Counted from the first letter of the stretch, positions 1-8,521 are shown. The stretch: 36,708 nt of DNA from Actinomycetes bacterium (GCA_014190055.1 BJFV01000002.1:1-36708), one strand, 5' to 3'. Numbers and translations are program-made. The notes: a model not told the origin generated them from the sequence alone.

Positions 1-338
1 CGACCTGTAGCAAAAGCATTCGGTGCCGGGTCGTCGATGACATAAACCCGCGGCTTGGGTAAACCACCTGCGATGCAAAGACCTTCGACCAAATTATGCA
101 GTCGCTTATAAACCTGCTCATCTGCTGGCTTGGCACGACTAACCCGCAAAGCAATCGAATCTGATTTCCAATATGACGTGAACGCCATCACCGCTGAAAT
201 GATGAGTGCGATCGCAGTACCGAACACCGGATTGCCCGAAACCTGACCAGCCGCCGCCCCGGCTGCAACCGTCAACACGACAAAGCCCAACAGCAAAAAT
301 ACCGATCGTCGTTTGTTCGAAGAAATTAAGTCGTGCAT
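1..338 (-). CDS. htpX: HtpX-like M48 membrane metalloprotease, N-terminal part (cut by window edge)
   Basis: Only the first 112 codons are in the window; the frame is still open at base 1. The ATG is at 336-338, 14 nt after the lemA stop, so the two genes are probably co-transcribed. Residues 12-30 and 38-55 form two hydrophobic membrane segments, as in HtpX. The segment around residues 90-112 (GLPKPRVYVIDDPAPNAFAT) is the conserved region ahead of the HExxH zinc site in this family, but HExxH itself lies outside the window. HtpX proteases act in quality control of membrane proteins. The family call is firm; catalytic competence cannot be judged from this fragment. Confidence 0.88.
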   Translation of the reverse strand, partial: MHDLISSNKRRSVFLLLGFVVLTVAAGAAAGQVSGNPVFGTAIALIISAVMAFTSYWKSDSIALRVSRAKPADEQVYKRLHNLVEGLCIAGGLPKPRVYVIDDPAPNAFATG

Positions 339-352
339 AAAAACTAGAAGAT

Positions 353-904
353 CTAGAACTGCACTTTCGGCGCAACTTTTTCGGCGTCGGTCGCCTCGAA
401 AAATTCGCTTTCTTTGAACTTGAAAATCGAAGCGAAGATAACACTTGGAAACGAATGCACAGCGTTGTTATATGTCAGAACTGCATCGTTAAAGAACTGA
501 CGAGCATAGGCAATTCGGCTTTCTGTGTTGCTGAGTTCTTCTTGAAGACTCAAAAAACTGGCATTTGCTTTCAAGTCTGGATACGACTCAGAGAGCGCAA
601 ACAACTGTCGCAACGCACCCGAAAGTGCGTTGTCAGCGCCGGCTTGCTCGGCAACGGTGCTCGGAGCTGCCATCGCCACATTTCGCGCAGCGATGACTTG
701 TTGCAGAGTCTTTTGTTCAAAGTCGGCGTAACCCTTGACCGTCTCAACGAGATTTGGAATGAGTTCAATTCGTCGCTTTAATTGCACATCAATCTGTGAC
801 CATGCGTTTTTAACTTGATTTCGCCGTTGCACCAAAGAGTTATACGACAGCGCAACAAAACCGACAAGAACAACGATTACAACAAGCCAAACTAAATTCG
901 ACAT
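353..904 (-). CDS. lemA: LemA family membrane protein
   Basis: This 183-aa protein has a short N-terminal tail and one membrane segment (about residues 4-20). A long helical domain follows, with the LemA signature around residues 25-60 (NSLVQRRNQVKNAWSQIDV, then RRIELIPNLVETVKGY). The length matches the family. The ATG at 904 has a good ribosome site, AGAGGAA, a few bases upstream. It sits between pimA and htpX. LemA next to an HtpX-type protease is a recurrent pairing in bacteria and suggests a shared role in membrane or envelope quality control, although the biochemical role of LemA is not established. Confidence 0.92.
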   Translation of the reverse strand: MSNLVWLVVIVVLVGFVALSYNSLVQRRNQVKNAWSQIDVQLKRRIELIPNLVETVKGYADFEQKTLQQVIAARNVAMAAPSTVAEQAGADNALSGALRQLFALSESYPDLKANASFLSLQEELSNTESRIAYARQFFNDAVLTYNNAVHSFPSVIFASIFKFKESEFFEATDAEKVAPKVQF

Positions 905-928
905 GATTCCTCTTGCTTTCTCACGGGG

Positions 929-945
929 GTAGAAACTTATTCTAC
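929..945. promoter_or_regulatory. Small inverted repeat in the pimA-lemA gap
   Basis: GTAGAA-ACTTA-TTCTAC is a perfect 6-bp inverted repeat with a 5-base loop, in the 48-nt gap between the pimA stop and the lemA start. There is no T-run after it in the direction of transcription, so it is not a standard intrinsic terminator. It could be a weak operator or a leader hairpin of lemA-htpX. A stem this short could also occur by chance. Confidence 0.35.
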
Positions 946-952
946 TGCGTGG

Positions 953-2113
953 CTATAACTGCTGAGGTTTGCGCAATACACGATCTGAAAACATTCGTAC
1001 CACACGACTTTTCGGATGATGATCTGGATTGAAACTCTCACGCTCTAAGACTTTGTGATAAATCTCGACATAGATTTCAGCCAGACGTCGCATTGAGAGT
1101 TCTTTCGCTCTCTCGAGACCACTTTGTCGCAAGCGTTCGGCCAACTGTTTGTCGTCGATAATTTTGGCCAGACTCTCAGTCAGGCCTTGCACATCACCTG
1201 GCTCAATCAGCCAGCCATTGACATCATGAGTGGCAACGTTTCGATACCCCTCGAGAGAGCTCGCAACCACGGGTGCACCGCTGGCCATCGCCTCAAGAAC
1301 GACAATGCCGAAAGATTCGCTATGCAAACTTGGCGCACAAAACACACTGCACTTCGCCAAGCGATCAATTTTTTCGGCATCAGTAATTCGGCCAAGCCAC
1401 AAGATACGGCTGTCGTGCGAATATTTTGCTTTTAGTTCTTCGATACCCTCGCCGTCAGATGCAACCCAAAGCTCTACGTCATCTGCAATTTTTTCAAATG
1501 CTTCGAGCAAAACTGCCAGACCTTTACGTGGCTCGTATCTGCCACAAAAGAAAATTGATTTCGTTTCGCCCCGCAAAACATTTGGGCGCGAATAGAGATC
1601 GCTTTCGATGCCGTTAAAAAGAATTTCGTACTCACCGCCCAAATATCGATGTGCAAGTTCGCGGGCTTGCGGTGAAACCGCAACTCGCGCATCCAAAAAA
1701 TCTGCGATCCAGTTCACTCCCTTGCTGAGTCGGCCGTACCAAGCAATATCACCGGCTGCATGAAACGTGCCGACCATCGGCGCCAACCTCAACAACAGTG
1801 CTGTCACCGTTGGCCCGGGAGCAATCGGCTCATGCAAATGCAAAACGTCGAATGCTTCATCGTTGATCGCTCGAATCGTGCGCAACGCCGCTGATGGGTC
1901 TGGCGCAAGTGGCACGATTGAACCGTTCGCGGCAGTTGGCAAACTGTTGCCGAGTGGTGTCACGAATGGTTCGGGCGGTGGTCCGTCGCAAGGTCCGAGA
2001 ACGCGCGCTTCATGTCCCATTTTTCGCAATTCGCGAGCCAGACCCAAAACTTGTGCTTGCACTCCGCCAGGAATAGTCAAGCTGTATGGGGATATCAAAC
2101 CGATGCGCAACAT
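953..2113 (-). CDS. pimA: GT4 glycosyltransferase, probable phosphatidyl-myo-inositol alpha-mannosyltransferase PimA
   Basis: The 386-aa protein is a GT-B fold glycosyltransferase of family GT4. Its N-terminus (MLRIGLISPYSLTIPGGVQ) matches the PimA acceptor-side signature. The donor half shows GRYEPRKGL (about residue 190) and the ESFGIVVLEAM motif whose first Glu contacts GDP-mannose. PimA adds the first mannose to phosphatidylinositol on the cytoplasmic membrane face. The frame extends upstream to a GTG at 2167, but ATG 2113 is preferred because family members start at this MRIG-type sequence; neither start has a strong ribosome site. The context (patA, pgsA, HIT, thrS) matches the mycobacterial PIM locus. 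A related GT4 enzyme with another acceptor is the main alternative. Confidence 0.85.
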   Translation of the reverse strand: MLRIGLISPYSLTIPGGVQAQVLGLARELRKMGHEARVLGPCDGPPPEPFVTPLGNSLPTAANGSIVPLAPDPSAALRTIRAINDEAFDVLHLHEPIAPGPTVTALLLRLAPMVGTFHAAGDIAWYGRLSKGVNWIADFLDARVAVSPQARELAHRYLGGEYEILFNGIESDLYSRPNVLRGETKSIFFCGRYEPRKGLAVLLEAFEKIADDVELWVASDGEGIEELKAKYSHDSRILWLGRITDAEKIDRLAKCSVFCAPSLHSESFGIVVLEAMASGAPVVASSLEGYRNVATHDVNGWLIEPGDVQGLTESLAKIIDDKQLAERLRQSGLERAKELSMRRLAEIYVEIYHKVLERESFNPDHHPKSRVVRMFSDRVLRKPQQL

Positions 2114-2193
2114 CTTCTTGCGCACAAAATTTGTTCCAAAGCTTGATTCGCTACTCACAGTGTTCACCGCTTCTACGGTACGACCATTGCGAC

Positions 2194-2199
2194 TAGTTT
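2194..2199 (+). promoter_or_regulatory. Candidate -10 box for a leaderless transcript
   Basis: TAGTTT fits the actinobacterial TANNNT -10 consensus and ends 6 nt before the ATG at 2206. There is no Shine-Dalgarno sequence in front of that ATG. Together these suggest transcription starts at or next to the start codon. No clear -35 box is visible. Confidence 0.5.
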
Positions 2200-2205
2200 A
2201 AATGC

Positions 2206-3129
2206 ATGAATTCAGCCGAAAACTTCAGACCAGCAGTTTCGATGGTTGCACCGGCAAAAAAACGACATGCGATACTCGAACTCGCCCGCCGTGCCGAAGA
2301 ATTGAAATTTGCTGGCATCGCTTGCCCAAGCCTGGGCGCAACAATGGGTCTTTGCGTCTCATTGGCTCACTCAACAAATGAGATCAAGTTTTGGACATCG
2401 ATTCAACCGATTTACTACAGCCACGCAATAGAAATGGCGAACACTGCAGCACACATCCACGAAGTTTCAAACGGACGGTTCGCTCTTGGATTAGGTGTTA
2501 GCCACGGACCAGTCATCGACCGTCTTGGTGCTACAACCGCAACGCCCTTAGCCGACATCAAAAATTATCTTGCAACCATGAAGGCTCAAGAACGATTTTC
2601 AGGCGATCTTCCGCCAATTTATTTGGCGGCACTGCGCAACAAAATGATGCACTTGGCAAGCGAGATTTCAAACGGTGCCATTTGGGCAAATGCATCGCGC
2701 AAAAGCATTGCTGCGCAAATCGCACTGCTCCCCGACTCAAAGCGCAGCAATATGTTTCTTGCCAACATGATCCCGACGGTGATTAGCGACGATGTTGAGG
2801 CTGCAAGAGCAATTCACCGCAAAACCTTGGTCGGCTATGTCACTTTGCCTAACTACAGAAACTATTGGCGTGCGTGTGGTTACGGCGAGCAAATGGATGC
2901 ATTTGAAAAAATTTTGTCAGAATCGGCCAAAGAATCGCGCAATACCGAAATCATTTCGGCGATGGACAACGAATGGTTAGACGACTGCACTATTTCTGGC
3001 GACGTCGACACTGTTCGCGAGCGTCTTTATGGTTGGTCACTGATAGGCGTGCTGCCGATTGCCGTTATGTCTTCAACTTCTGGCGGTCAAGCACAGGCCA
3101 TCAGCCAATTATTTGATGCATTCAGTTAA
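2206..3129 (+). CDS. Luciferase-like (LLM class) F420-dependent oxidoreductase
   Basis: This 307-aa protein is of the luciferase-like monooxygenase TIM-barrel family. Typical signatures are the N-terminal barrel strand, then SNGRFALGLGVSHGPVIDRLG (about residues 88-108, beginning at SNGRF) and a C-terminal ISGDVDTVRERL helix (about residue 264). Members with this pattern in actinobacteria use reduced F420 rather than FMN; the substrate cannot be read from sequence. It is the only plus-strand gene in the left block, inserted between pimA and patA and divergent from pimA. Its stop overlaps the patA stop within the shared palindrome TTAA. NpdG, an F420:NADP reductase, is encoded nearby and could supply reduced F420, which is an inference. 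Confidence 0.85.
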   Translation: MNSAENFRPAVSMVAPAKKRHAILELARRAEELKFAGIACPSLGATMGLCVSLAHSTNEIKFWTSIQPIYYSHAIEMANTAAHIHEVSNGRFALGLGVSHGPVIDRLGATTATPLADIKNYLATMKAQERFSGDLPPIYLAALRNKMMHLASEISNGAIWANASRKSIAAQIALLPDSKRSNMFLANMIPTVISDDVEAARAIHRKTLVGYVTLPNYRNYWRACGYGEQMDAFEKILSESAKESRNTEIISAMDNEWLDDCTISGDVDTVRERLYGWSLIGVLPIAVMSSTSGGQAQAISQLFDAFS

Positions 3130-4055
3130 CTGGCATCGGCAATTTTGTCACTCGGCCAGTTGGGTTGAAACAAGTGCCATTGCTCTGGTTTTTTCCTGAT
3201 CAATATTTCAAACTCGCGAATTAAATCTTGGGCAACTCTGCTCATGTCATCGCGTAGCGATCCTGTGCGCTGAATATCCACCGCAGGTCGAACGATTGTT
3301 TCGTGTTGATCAAGACCCTTTGCAAAATAAGTGCCTAGAGGCAACAATGCTGCACCGGTGCGCAACGCAAAGAAGGCCGGGCCAGCAGGCACAGTTGTTC
3401 GCTCACCGAAGAATTCGACTTCAATTCCGTTGCCCTGCAAGTCACGGTCACTCAACAGTGCAACTATCTCGTTTTTGGACAAGGCTTCTTGCACAGCAAC
3501 ACCAGCTTTGTCATCAAGTGGAATTACATTGACCCCGTAACTCGTGCGCAAATCGACAAACATTTTAAATAGAGCTGGTGAATCGAGTTTTTCAACAACG
3601 GCGTTTAAATTGTGCCCTTGATGGATCAGCCATCTACCAGACCACTCCCACCCACCCAAGTGAGGCAAAGCCAAGATCACACCCTTGCCGAGATTGAGAG
3701 CGTTCTCGATGTGTTCAAAACCTGTTACCGAAATTTTGGCATCGATACTTTTTTTTGTCAGATTTGGAAGTCGAAAAGTTTCAATGTAGTAACGCGCATA
3801 ACTTTGATATGACTTACTCACTGCACGTCGCAACTTAAAGCCCCGCAACTCTGGGCTGACTCTGCGCATGTTGCGAGCGACGATTGGTCGCTGTTTACGT
3901 AAAAAAACACAAATGACTGGCACGACAATCGCAGTCACAACTGCGACAGCCGCAGGCGGAAAAATCTTTGCGATTCGGCTTACGACCCTGTAGCCAAAAA
4001 TGATCAATGCGTCAGTGCGCGATGCTTTTTCTTGTACCTCTAAATTATTTGTCAC
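3126..4055 (-). CDS. patA: PIM acyltransferase (LpxL/HtrB-like), probable PatA
   Basis: The 309-aa protein belongs to the lysophospholipid / lipid A acyltransferase family. It has a hydrophobic N-terminal region (about residues 32-52) and the HX4E motif as HLGGWE (His132, Glu137), the catalytic pair seen in LpxL and PatA. PatA transfers an acyl chain to the 6-position of mannose on PIM. The start is GTG at 4055, overlapping the pgsA stop by 4 nt (GTGA), so translation is probably coupled. The neighbours pgsA and pimA make the PIM assignment far more likely than lipid A synthesis, for which no genes are present here. Confidence 0.87.
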   Translation of the reverse strand: MTNNLEVQEKASRTDALIIFGYRVVSRIAKIFPPAAVAVVTAIVVPVICVFLRKQRPIVARNMRRVSPELRGFKLRRAVSKSYQSYARYYIETFRLPNLTKKSIDAKISVTGFEHIENALNLGKGVILALPHLGGWEWSGRWLIHQGHNLNAVVEKLDSPALFKMFVDLRTSYGVNVIPLDDKAGVAVQEALSKNEIVALLSDRDLQGNGIEVEFFGERTTVPAGPAFFALRTGAALLPLGTYFAKGLDQHETIVRPAVDIQRTGSLRDDMSRVAQDLIREFEILIRKKPEQWHLFQPNWPSDKIADAS

Positions 4056-4741
4056 TGCACACGACGACGCCGTGCCACCCTAAGACGTCGATCGTCGCGT
4101 TGAGCGCGACGAGAGGCACGTCGTGACTGACGCAACGCGACACGATCAGCAGTGGCCGGCGCAACCGCCGCTTGATTCCAAACTTTGAAGAATCTCTGTA
4201 CCGCTGTCATCGTGACCAAAATGAGCATAAGCACCATCGCCCAAAAGAGAAGCGCGTCAAAAAGCAGACCTACGCAAAGCAGAATTATTCTCTCTGCTCG
4301 CTCCATCAAACCACCCTTGGCGTTTAAACCGAGCGACTCAGCCTTTGCGCGCTGATACGAAATCAGCGACGAAACTGCCATAACGGCGAAAACTAAAACA
4401 GAGGCAAACGCACCTCTTTGATAACCCAAGAACCAAGCAACACCACCAAGCAACACGGCATCTGTTACTCGATCGATTGTCGAGTCAAAAAAAGCTCCGC
4501 GCTGGCTGCTTTGATTAGATGCTTTGGCCAATGCGCCATCCAGCAAATCGGGCAACGCTGCGAGTACGACCAACAACAACCCGAGGCGTAGCGCACCAAA
4601 GCCAATCGCCACGGCAGCACCAACAGCGACGACTAAACCCAGCAAAGTCAAATGATCAGGTGAAATTTTCGTTTTACGAAGTTGCTCGCCCACTGGCCGA
4701 ACAACTCGCTCTACCTGGTGGCGAAATCTGCCATCAAACAT
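4052..4741 (-). CDS. pgsA: CDP-alcohol phosphatidyltransferase, probable phosphatidylinositol(-phosphate) synthase
   Basis: This 229-aa membrane protein has several hydrophobic helices and the CDP-alcohol phosphotransferase motif: Asp65, Asp68-Gly69, Ala72, Gly82, Asp86, Asp90 with canonical spacing. The Arg of the consensus AR pair is Lys73 here. Downstream segments such as ISYQRAKAESLGLNAKGGLM (about residues 127-146) resemble mycobacterial PgsA1, which joins CDP-diacylglycerol to inositol 1-phosphate. The last 30 residues are very Arg-rich (ending RVARRRRVQ), beyond the usual end of the domain. Start ATG 4741. It lies between a small membrane protein and patA in the PIM-type cluster, which favours an inositol substrate over glycerol phosphate. 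Confidence 0.87.
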   Translation of the reverse strand: MFDGRFRHQVERVVRPVGEQLRKTKISPDHLTLLGLVVAVGAAVAIGFGALRLGLLLVVLAALPDLLDGALAKASNQSSQRGAFFDSTIDRVTDAVLLGGVAWFLGYQRGAFASVLVFAVMAVSSLISYQRAKAESLGLNAKGGLMERAERIILLCVGLLFDALLFWAMVLMLILVTMTAVQRFFKVWNQAAVAPATADRVALRQSRRASRRAQRDDRRLRVARRRRVQ

Positions 4742-4750
4742 CTTTACAGC

Positions 4751-5236
4751 CTAACTCTCTGGATTTGCTTCAACTAGACACTCGACAATTCGTGCGTCAA
4801 CAGCATCAATCAAAACCAGTCCGCGCTGCAACGGCGGTTCTTGTGCGCTGTAACACATCACTCTCCAAGTTGGTCGACTTCGAAAGCCGCGCCAAACTTG
4901 TTGAGCCGAAGCGTGACCCACCGCGAAACCAACTGCACGAGTTGCATGCACCAAAGCAAGTTTTTCATCAACCGTCATTCGCCACGAAGAAGAAAGAGAA
5001 AACAGACCCACGAGTGCCAGCAATATGGCCGCGCCGAGAAAGCCGTCGCTGACCAGCGCTGAATCGCTGTCGCGCTGCGTAACCCACAGCACAAAACTCA
5101 GTGCGGCAATAACCAAATAGATCAAACCCGGAATTCGTCTGCGACTGTTATCAGGAAATTTATACGGACCAACAAATGCGGTGACATTTAAATCACTCGG
5201 CAACTCGTCACGAATCTCATCGGGCGAATCAGACAT
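4751..5236 (-). CDS. Small membrane protein of unknown function
   Basis: I do not recognise this 161-aa protein. It has an acidic N-terminus, two adjacent membrane segments (about residues 36-53 and 64-83) with a short polar loop, and a soluble C-terminal domain of about 75 residues beginning WRMTVDEKLALVHATRAVG. This layout resembles small actinobacterial proteins with a PH-like domain after two helices, but no diagnostic motif is visible. It is 15 nt downstream of the HIT gene and 9 nt upstream of pgsA, so it is firmly inside the phospholipid operon. The M. tuberculosis locus as I remember it has no gene at this position. Confidence 0.8.
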   Translation of the reverse strand: MSDSPDEIRDELPSDLNVTAFVGPYKFPDNSRRRIPGLIYLVIAALSFVLWVTQRDSDSALVSDGFLGAAILLALVGLFSLSSSWRMTVDEKLALVHATRAVGFAVGHASAQQVWRGFRSRPTWRVMCYSAQEPPLQRGLVLIDAVDARIVECLVEANPES

Positions 5237-5251
5237 TGAAGACCACGCTCA

Positions 5252-5755
5252 CTAAATTTTCATCCAGGCTTTTCGAATTCGATCAGCACTGACATCGAGC
5301 GCCTCAGGCAAAATTTTCGTGTTGGCAGTAGCAACCATGAAATTTGTGTCCCCGCCCCATCGGCCAACGATGTGCACATGCAAGTGCTGTGCAATGCTGC
5401 CACCGGCGGCAGCACCGAGGTTTATGCCAACGTTCATCGCTTCGGGCTTGTAAACCGACTTCAAAACTTTGACGCCTGTCGTTACTGTTGCCCAAAGTTC
5501 TGAAGTCTCGTCGTGAGATAAGTCTTCAAGTTCGGCAACCTCACGGTACGGCACAACCAAGAGATGACCCGAGGTATATGGAAATGCATTCATTATCGCA
5601 AAGACTTTTTCTCCACGATGCACGATGTAGCACTGCTCATCAGACATACCACTGTCAAGTATTTGGGTAAAAACTGATTTGTCCGACTTCTTTTGCGCAC
5701 CCTGCCCGTGAACGACATAATCGGCTCGCCAACCATTCCAGATTCTCTCTAACAC
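5252..5755 (-). CDS. HIT-family nucleotide hydrolase/phosphorylase (AP4A phosphorylase-like)
   Basis: This 167-aa histidine-triad protein has the active-site motif HLHVHIV (His124, His126, His128, with His126 the expected nucleophile). The segment NLGAAAGGSIAQHLHVHIVG (residues 112-131) and the following RWGGDTNF closely resemble the mycobacterial protein Rv2613c, described as a diadenosine tetraphosphate phosphorylase. It starts with GTG at 5755, 18 nt after thrS. Threonyl-tRNA synthetases can form AP4A as a side product, so co-expression with thrS is plausible housekeeping. The exact substrate is inferred from the family and synteny. Confidence 0.87.
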   Translation of the reverse strand: MLERIWNGWRADYVVHGQGAQKKSDKSVFTQILDSGMSDEQCYIVHRGEKVFAIMNAFPYTSGHLLVVPYREVAELEDLSHDETSELWATVTTGVKVLKSVYKPEAMNVGINLGAAAGGSIAQHLHVHIVGRWGGDTNFMVATANTKILPEALDVSADRIRKAWMKI

Positions 5756-5773
5756 GAATGGCCGATCAATTGA

Positions 5774-7759
5774 CTAAGCGACACTTCGAGTTTCGCCCAC
5801 ATCTGCTGAAAGTTGTTGAAGAAAGTCAGCCAATGGCACGTCACGACGTACGTCGCCACCACGAGGATTAACGCCGACAGTCGAATTTGCAACATCGTCA
5901 TCGCCAACAACCAATACATAAGGAATTCGTTCGAGCTTTGATGCACGAATTCGCTTGCCAAGTTGTTCGTCAGCGACAAGCTGATCGACTCGATATCCCT
6001 CGTCAACTAATCGCTGCACAACTTTGGCTGCGTATTCTTCATGAGCAGAGGCAACGGCAAGCACACGCACTTGAACTGGCGCGAGCCAAGTCGGAAACGC
6101 CCCACCATAGTGTTCGAGAAGCACGCCGAAGAACCGCTCAATCGAGCCGAACAATGCACGATGCAACATGATCGGACGCTTTCGCGCATTATCAGTTGCA
6201 ATGTATTCAAGACCAAAGCGTTCTGGAAGATTGAAGTCACACTGAATCGTGCTCAATTGCCACTTTCTGCCAATCGCATCTCGCACATCGATGTCGATCT
6301 TTGGACCATAAAAAGCGGCATCGCCCGGCGCAACAGTGAATTGCAACCCGTGGCGGTTTAACGCTTCACGTAACGCGTCAGTTGCTTTTTGCCAAATTTC
6401 GTCAGAACCAACTGATTTATCGGCATTGCGTGTGCTGAGTTTGAAGTCAAAATCATTGAATCCAAAGCGACGCAAAACGCTCAAGACAAAATCAAGCAGC
6501 GAGGCAATCTCGTCTGCCATCTGCTCTTCGGTACAAAAAATATGGCTGTCGTCTTGCGTGAAGCCTCGAATTCGCAAAAGACCATGCAGAGTTCCTGCGC
6601 GTTCGTAGCGATAGACGGTGCCCAACTCGAACAATCGCAATGGCAACTCTCGATAACTTCGTTGACGATCGCGGTAAATCAAGCAATGCATCGGACAGTT
6701 CATCGGTTTTGGATAATAAGTTCCGTTGTCCATTTCCATTGGTGGGTACATGCCGTCTTTATAAAACTGCAAATGCCCCGAAGTCTCAAAAAGATGTGCA
6801 TTAGCCAAGTGCGGCGTGAACACGAACTTGTAACCACCATTTTGGTGACGCTCGCGACTGTAATCTTCCATCAATTTTCGAACGATGCCACCTTTTGGAT
6901 GCCACACTGCCAACCCACCACCAAGCTCTTGTGGAAACGAGAGAAGATCCATTTCAACAGCGAGACGACGATGGTCCCGCTTTTCGGCTTCTTCTAATCG
7001 GTGCAAGTGCTCAGCAAGTGCCGACTTCGACTCCCATGCTGTGCCGTAAATGCGCTGGAGCATCGGACCTTTTTCGTTGCCTCGCCAATACGCGCCCGCA
7101 ACTTTCATCAATGCGAAGTGACCGAGCCGACTCGTCGACGGAACATGAGGTCCACGACATAAGTCGACAAAACTTTCACTATTTCGATAAACACTTACCG
7201 AATCTGCGCTACCTGCTTCAAGCGCATCGACTGAGTCGGCATCTCCTTTTGTCACTCGCTGAATAATTTCACATTTGTATGGCTGATCTTTGAAAACTTT
7301 CAACGCATCATCTGCCGACATTTCAGAACGCACAAACGGCTGATCAGCAGCGACAATTTGTTGCATGCGCTCTGCGATTGCCACCAAGTCGGCATCGCTA
7401 AAAGTTTTATTGTTCGGCAACTCAAAGTCGTAATAGAAGCCATCCTCAATTGCCGGACCAATCGTAAATTTCGCACCTTCAAAGAGCTGAACAACCGCCT
7501 GCGCGAGCACATGTGCCGTCGAGTGGCGCAAAACATGGCGACCAGCGTCCGAATCTGAAGTAACAATTGAAACTTGCGCTCCGTCTGCAAGTGCGACGCC
7601 AAGATCTGTCTCGACGCCATTTACAACTGTTGCCACGGCGGCTTGCGCTAGCCGCTTGCCGATTGACTGGGCTAGATCTAAGCCAGTGGCACCAGCCGGC
7701 AACTCTCGCACCGAGTCATCGGGCAGTCGAACTTTGATTACAGAACTATCGCTAGGCAC
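5774..7759 (-). CDS. thrS: Threonyl-tRNA synthetase
   Basis: The 661-aa class II synthetase is complete. Residues 1-67 form the TGS domain. The editing domain shows the HxxxH pair at His79/His83 and its partner motif DLCRGPH. The catalytic core carries the zinc-site segment YYPKPMNCPMHCLIYR and motif 3 around KRPIMLHRALFGSIERF. The anticodon domain follows from about residue 550. It charges tRNA-Thr and clears mis-charged serine. The start is GTG at 7759, 25 nt after the plsC stop. It leads the HIT-pgsA-patA genes in the mycobacterial-type order. Confidence 0.97.
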   Translation of the reverse strand: MPSDSSVIKVRLPDDSVRELPAGATGLDLAQSIGKRLAQAAVATVVNGVETDLGVALADGAQVSIVTSDSDAGRHVLRHSTAHVLAQAVVQLFEGAKFTIGPAIEDGFYYDFELPNNKTFSDADLVAIAERMQQIVAADQPFVRSEMSADDALKVFKDQPYKCEIIQRVTKGDADSVDALEAGSADSVSVYRNSESFVDLCRGPHVPSTSRLGHFALMKVAGAYWRGNEKGPMLQRIYGTAWESKSALAEHLHRLEEAEKRDHRRLAVEMDLLSFPQELGGGLAVWHPKGGIVRKLMEDYSRERHQNGGYKFVFTPHLANAHLFETSGHLQFYKDGMYPPMEMDNGTYYPKPMNCPMHCLIYRDRQRSYRELPLRLFELGTVYRYERAGTLHGLLRIRGFTQDDSHIFCTEEQMADEIASLLDFVLSVLRRFGFNDFDFKLSTRNADKSVGSDEIWQKATDALREALNRHGLQFTVAPGDAAFYGPKIDIDVRDAIGRKWQLSTIQCDFNLPERFGLEYIATDNARKRPIMLHRALFGSIERFFGVLLEHYGGAFPTWLAPVQVRVLAVASAHEEYAAKVVQRLVDEGYRVDQLVADEQLGKRIRASKLERIPYVLVVGDDDVANSTVGVNPRGGDVRRDVPLADFLQQLSADVGETRSVA

Positions 7760-7784
7760 GCCTTCAGTCTAGATTGCGGCAGTT

Positions 7785-8519
7785 TTAGATGTGGGTTCGA
7801 TTAACGCTTGATCGCCTTGGCGCATAGTCGTATACATACTCTTGTTTTGTCAGTGCCTGAATTCGCACCATGATTTCATCTGTGAGTTCGCGCAATACTT
7901 CTGGCGAATCGGCACGCGATAAATATTTTTGGGTATCAATCGGCTCACCAATGACAATCTTGCAATGCTTTCCAAACTTTGGCATCACCGTGTCTGGTTT
8001 CATTATTTCGCTGGTGCCAGTTATACCAACAGGGAAAACCGGGCAACCAAACTTCAACGCCAAACGCGCCGCCCCGGTTCGACCTTTGTAGAGTCGCCCA
8101 TCTCGACTTCTCGTGCCCTCGGGAAAAATTCCGAAAAGTTCGCCTCTCGACAACACGGCCTCAACTGAAGACATCGCCGCTGTCGCATTTTCGCCACCCG
8201 AGCGATCAAGAGGAATCATTCCAATTTTTGTAAACAACCAGCGAGTCTTGAAAGAGTCCATGTACTCGCTTTTGCCCACCACCGACATGTTGCGCGGTGA
8301 GTAAGTCAGCAAAAACACTGAATCTAAAAAGCTGATGTGGTTAGCGCACAATATCGCCGGACCAGTAGTTGGAATTTGTTCGAATCCTTCTAACGAAAAC
8401 TTCCAGAGTCGTGTGAAAAAAAATCTACAGACTGGTCTGAAGCGAGTCTGAAACTTTGTCGCGCCAACATATTTCGACGGATCAAACTGCTTTGTGCTTT
8501 TGACTTTCCGCTTAGCCAT
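7785..8519 (-). CDS. plsC: 1-acyl-sn-glycerol-3-phosphate acyltransferase (PlsC family)
   Basis: The 244-aa protein has the acyltransferase blocks HX4D (His61 to Asp66 in NHISFLD) and FPEGTRSRDG (from residue 132), which bind the catalytic site and the glycerol phosphate. It would acylate lysophosphatidic acid at the membrane to give phosphatidic acid, the precursor of CDP-diacylglycerol used by PgsA further down the same operon. The N-terminus is very basic (MAKRKVKSTK). The ATG at 8519 follows the mshC stop by 2 nt. Other acyl acceptors are possible, since the family is broad. Confidence 0.9.
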   Translation of the reverse strand: MAKRKVKSTKQFDPSKYVGATKFQTRFRPVCRFFFTRLWKFSLEGFEQIPTTGPAILCANHISFLDSVFLLTYSPRNMSVVGKSEYMDSFKTRWLFTKIGMIPLDRSGGENATAAMSSVEAVLSRGELFGIFPEGTRSRDGRLYKGRTGAARLALKFGCPVFPVGITGTSEIMKPDTVMPKFGKHCKIVIGEPIDTQKYLSRADSPEVLRELTDEIMVRIQALTKQEYVYDYAPRRSSVNRTHI

Positions 8520-8521
8520 GT

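Noticed and set aside
139-444. A 101-aa minus-strand frame overlapping lemA and htpX
   Set aside because: It is out of frame with both; the overlapping frames give clear LemA and HtpX sequences.
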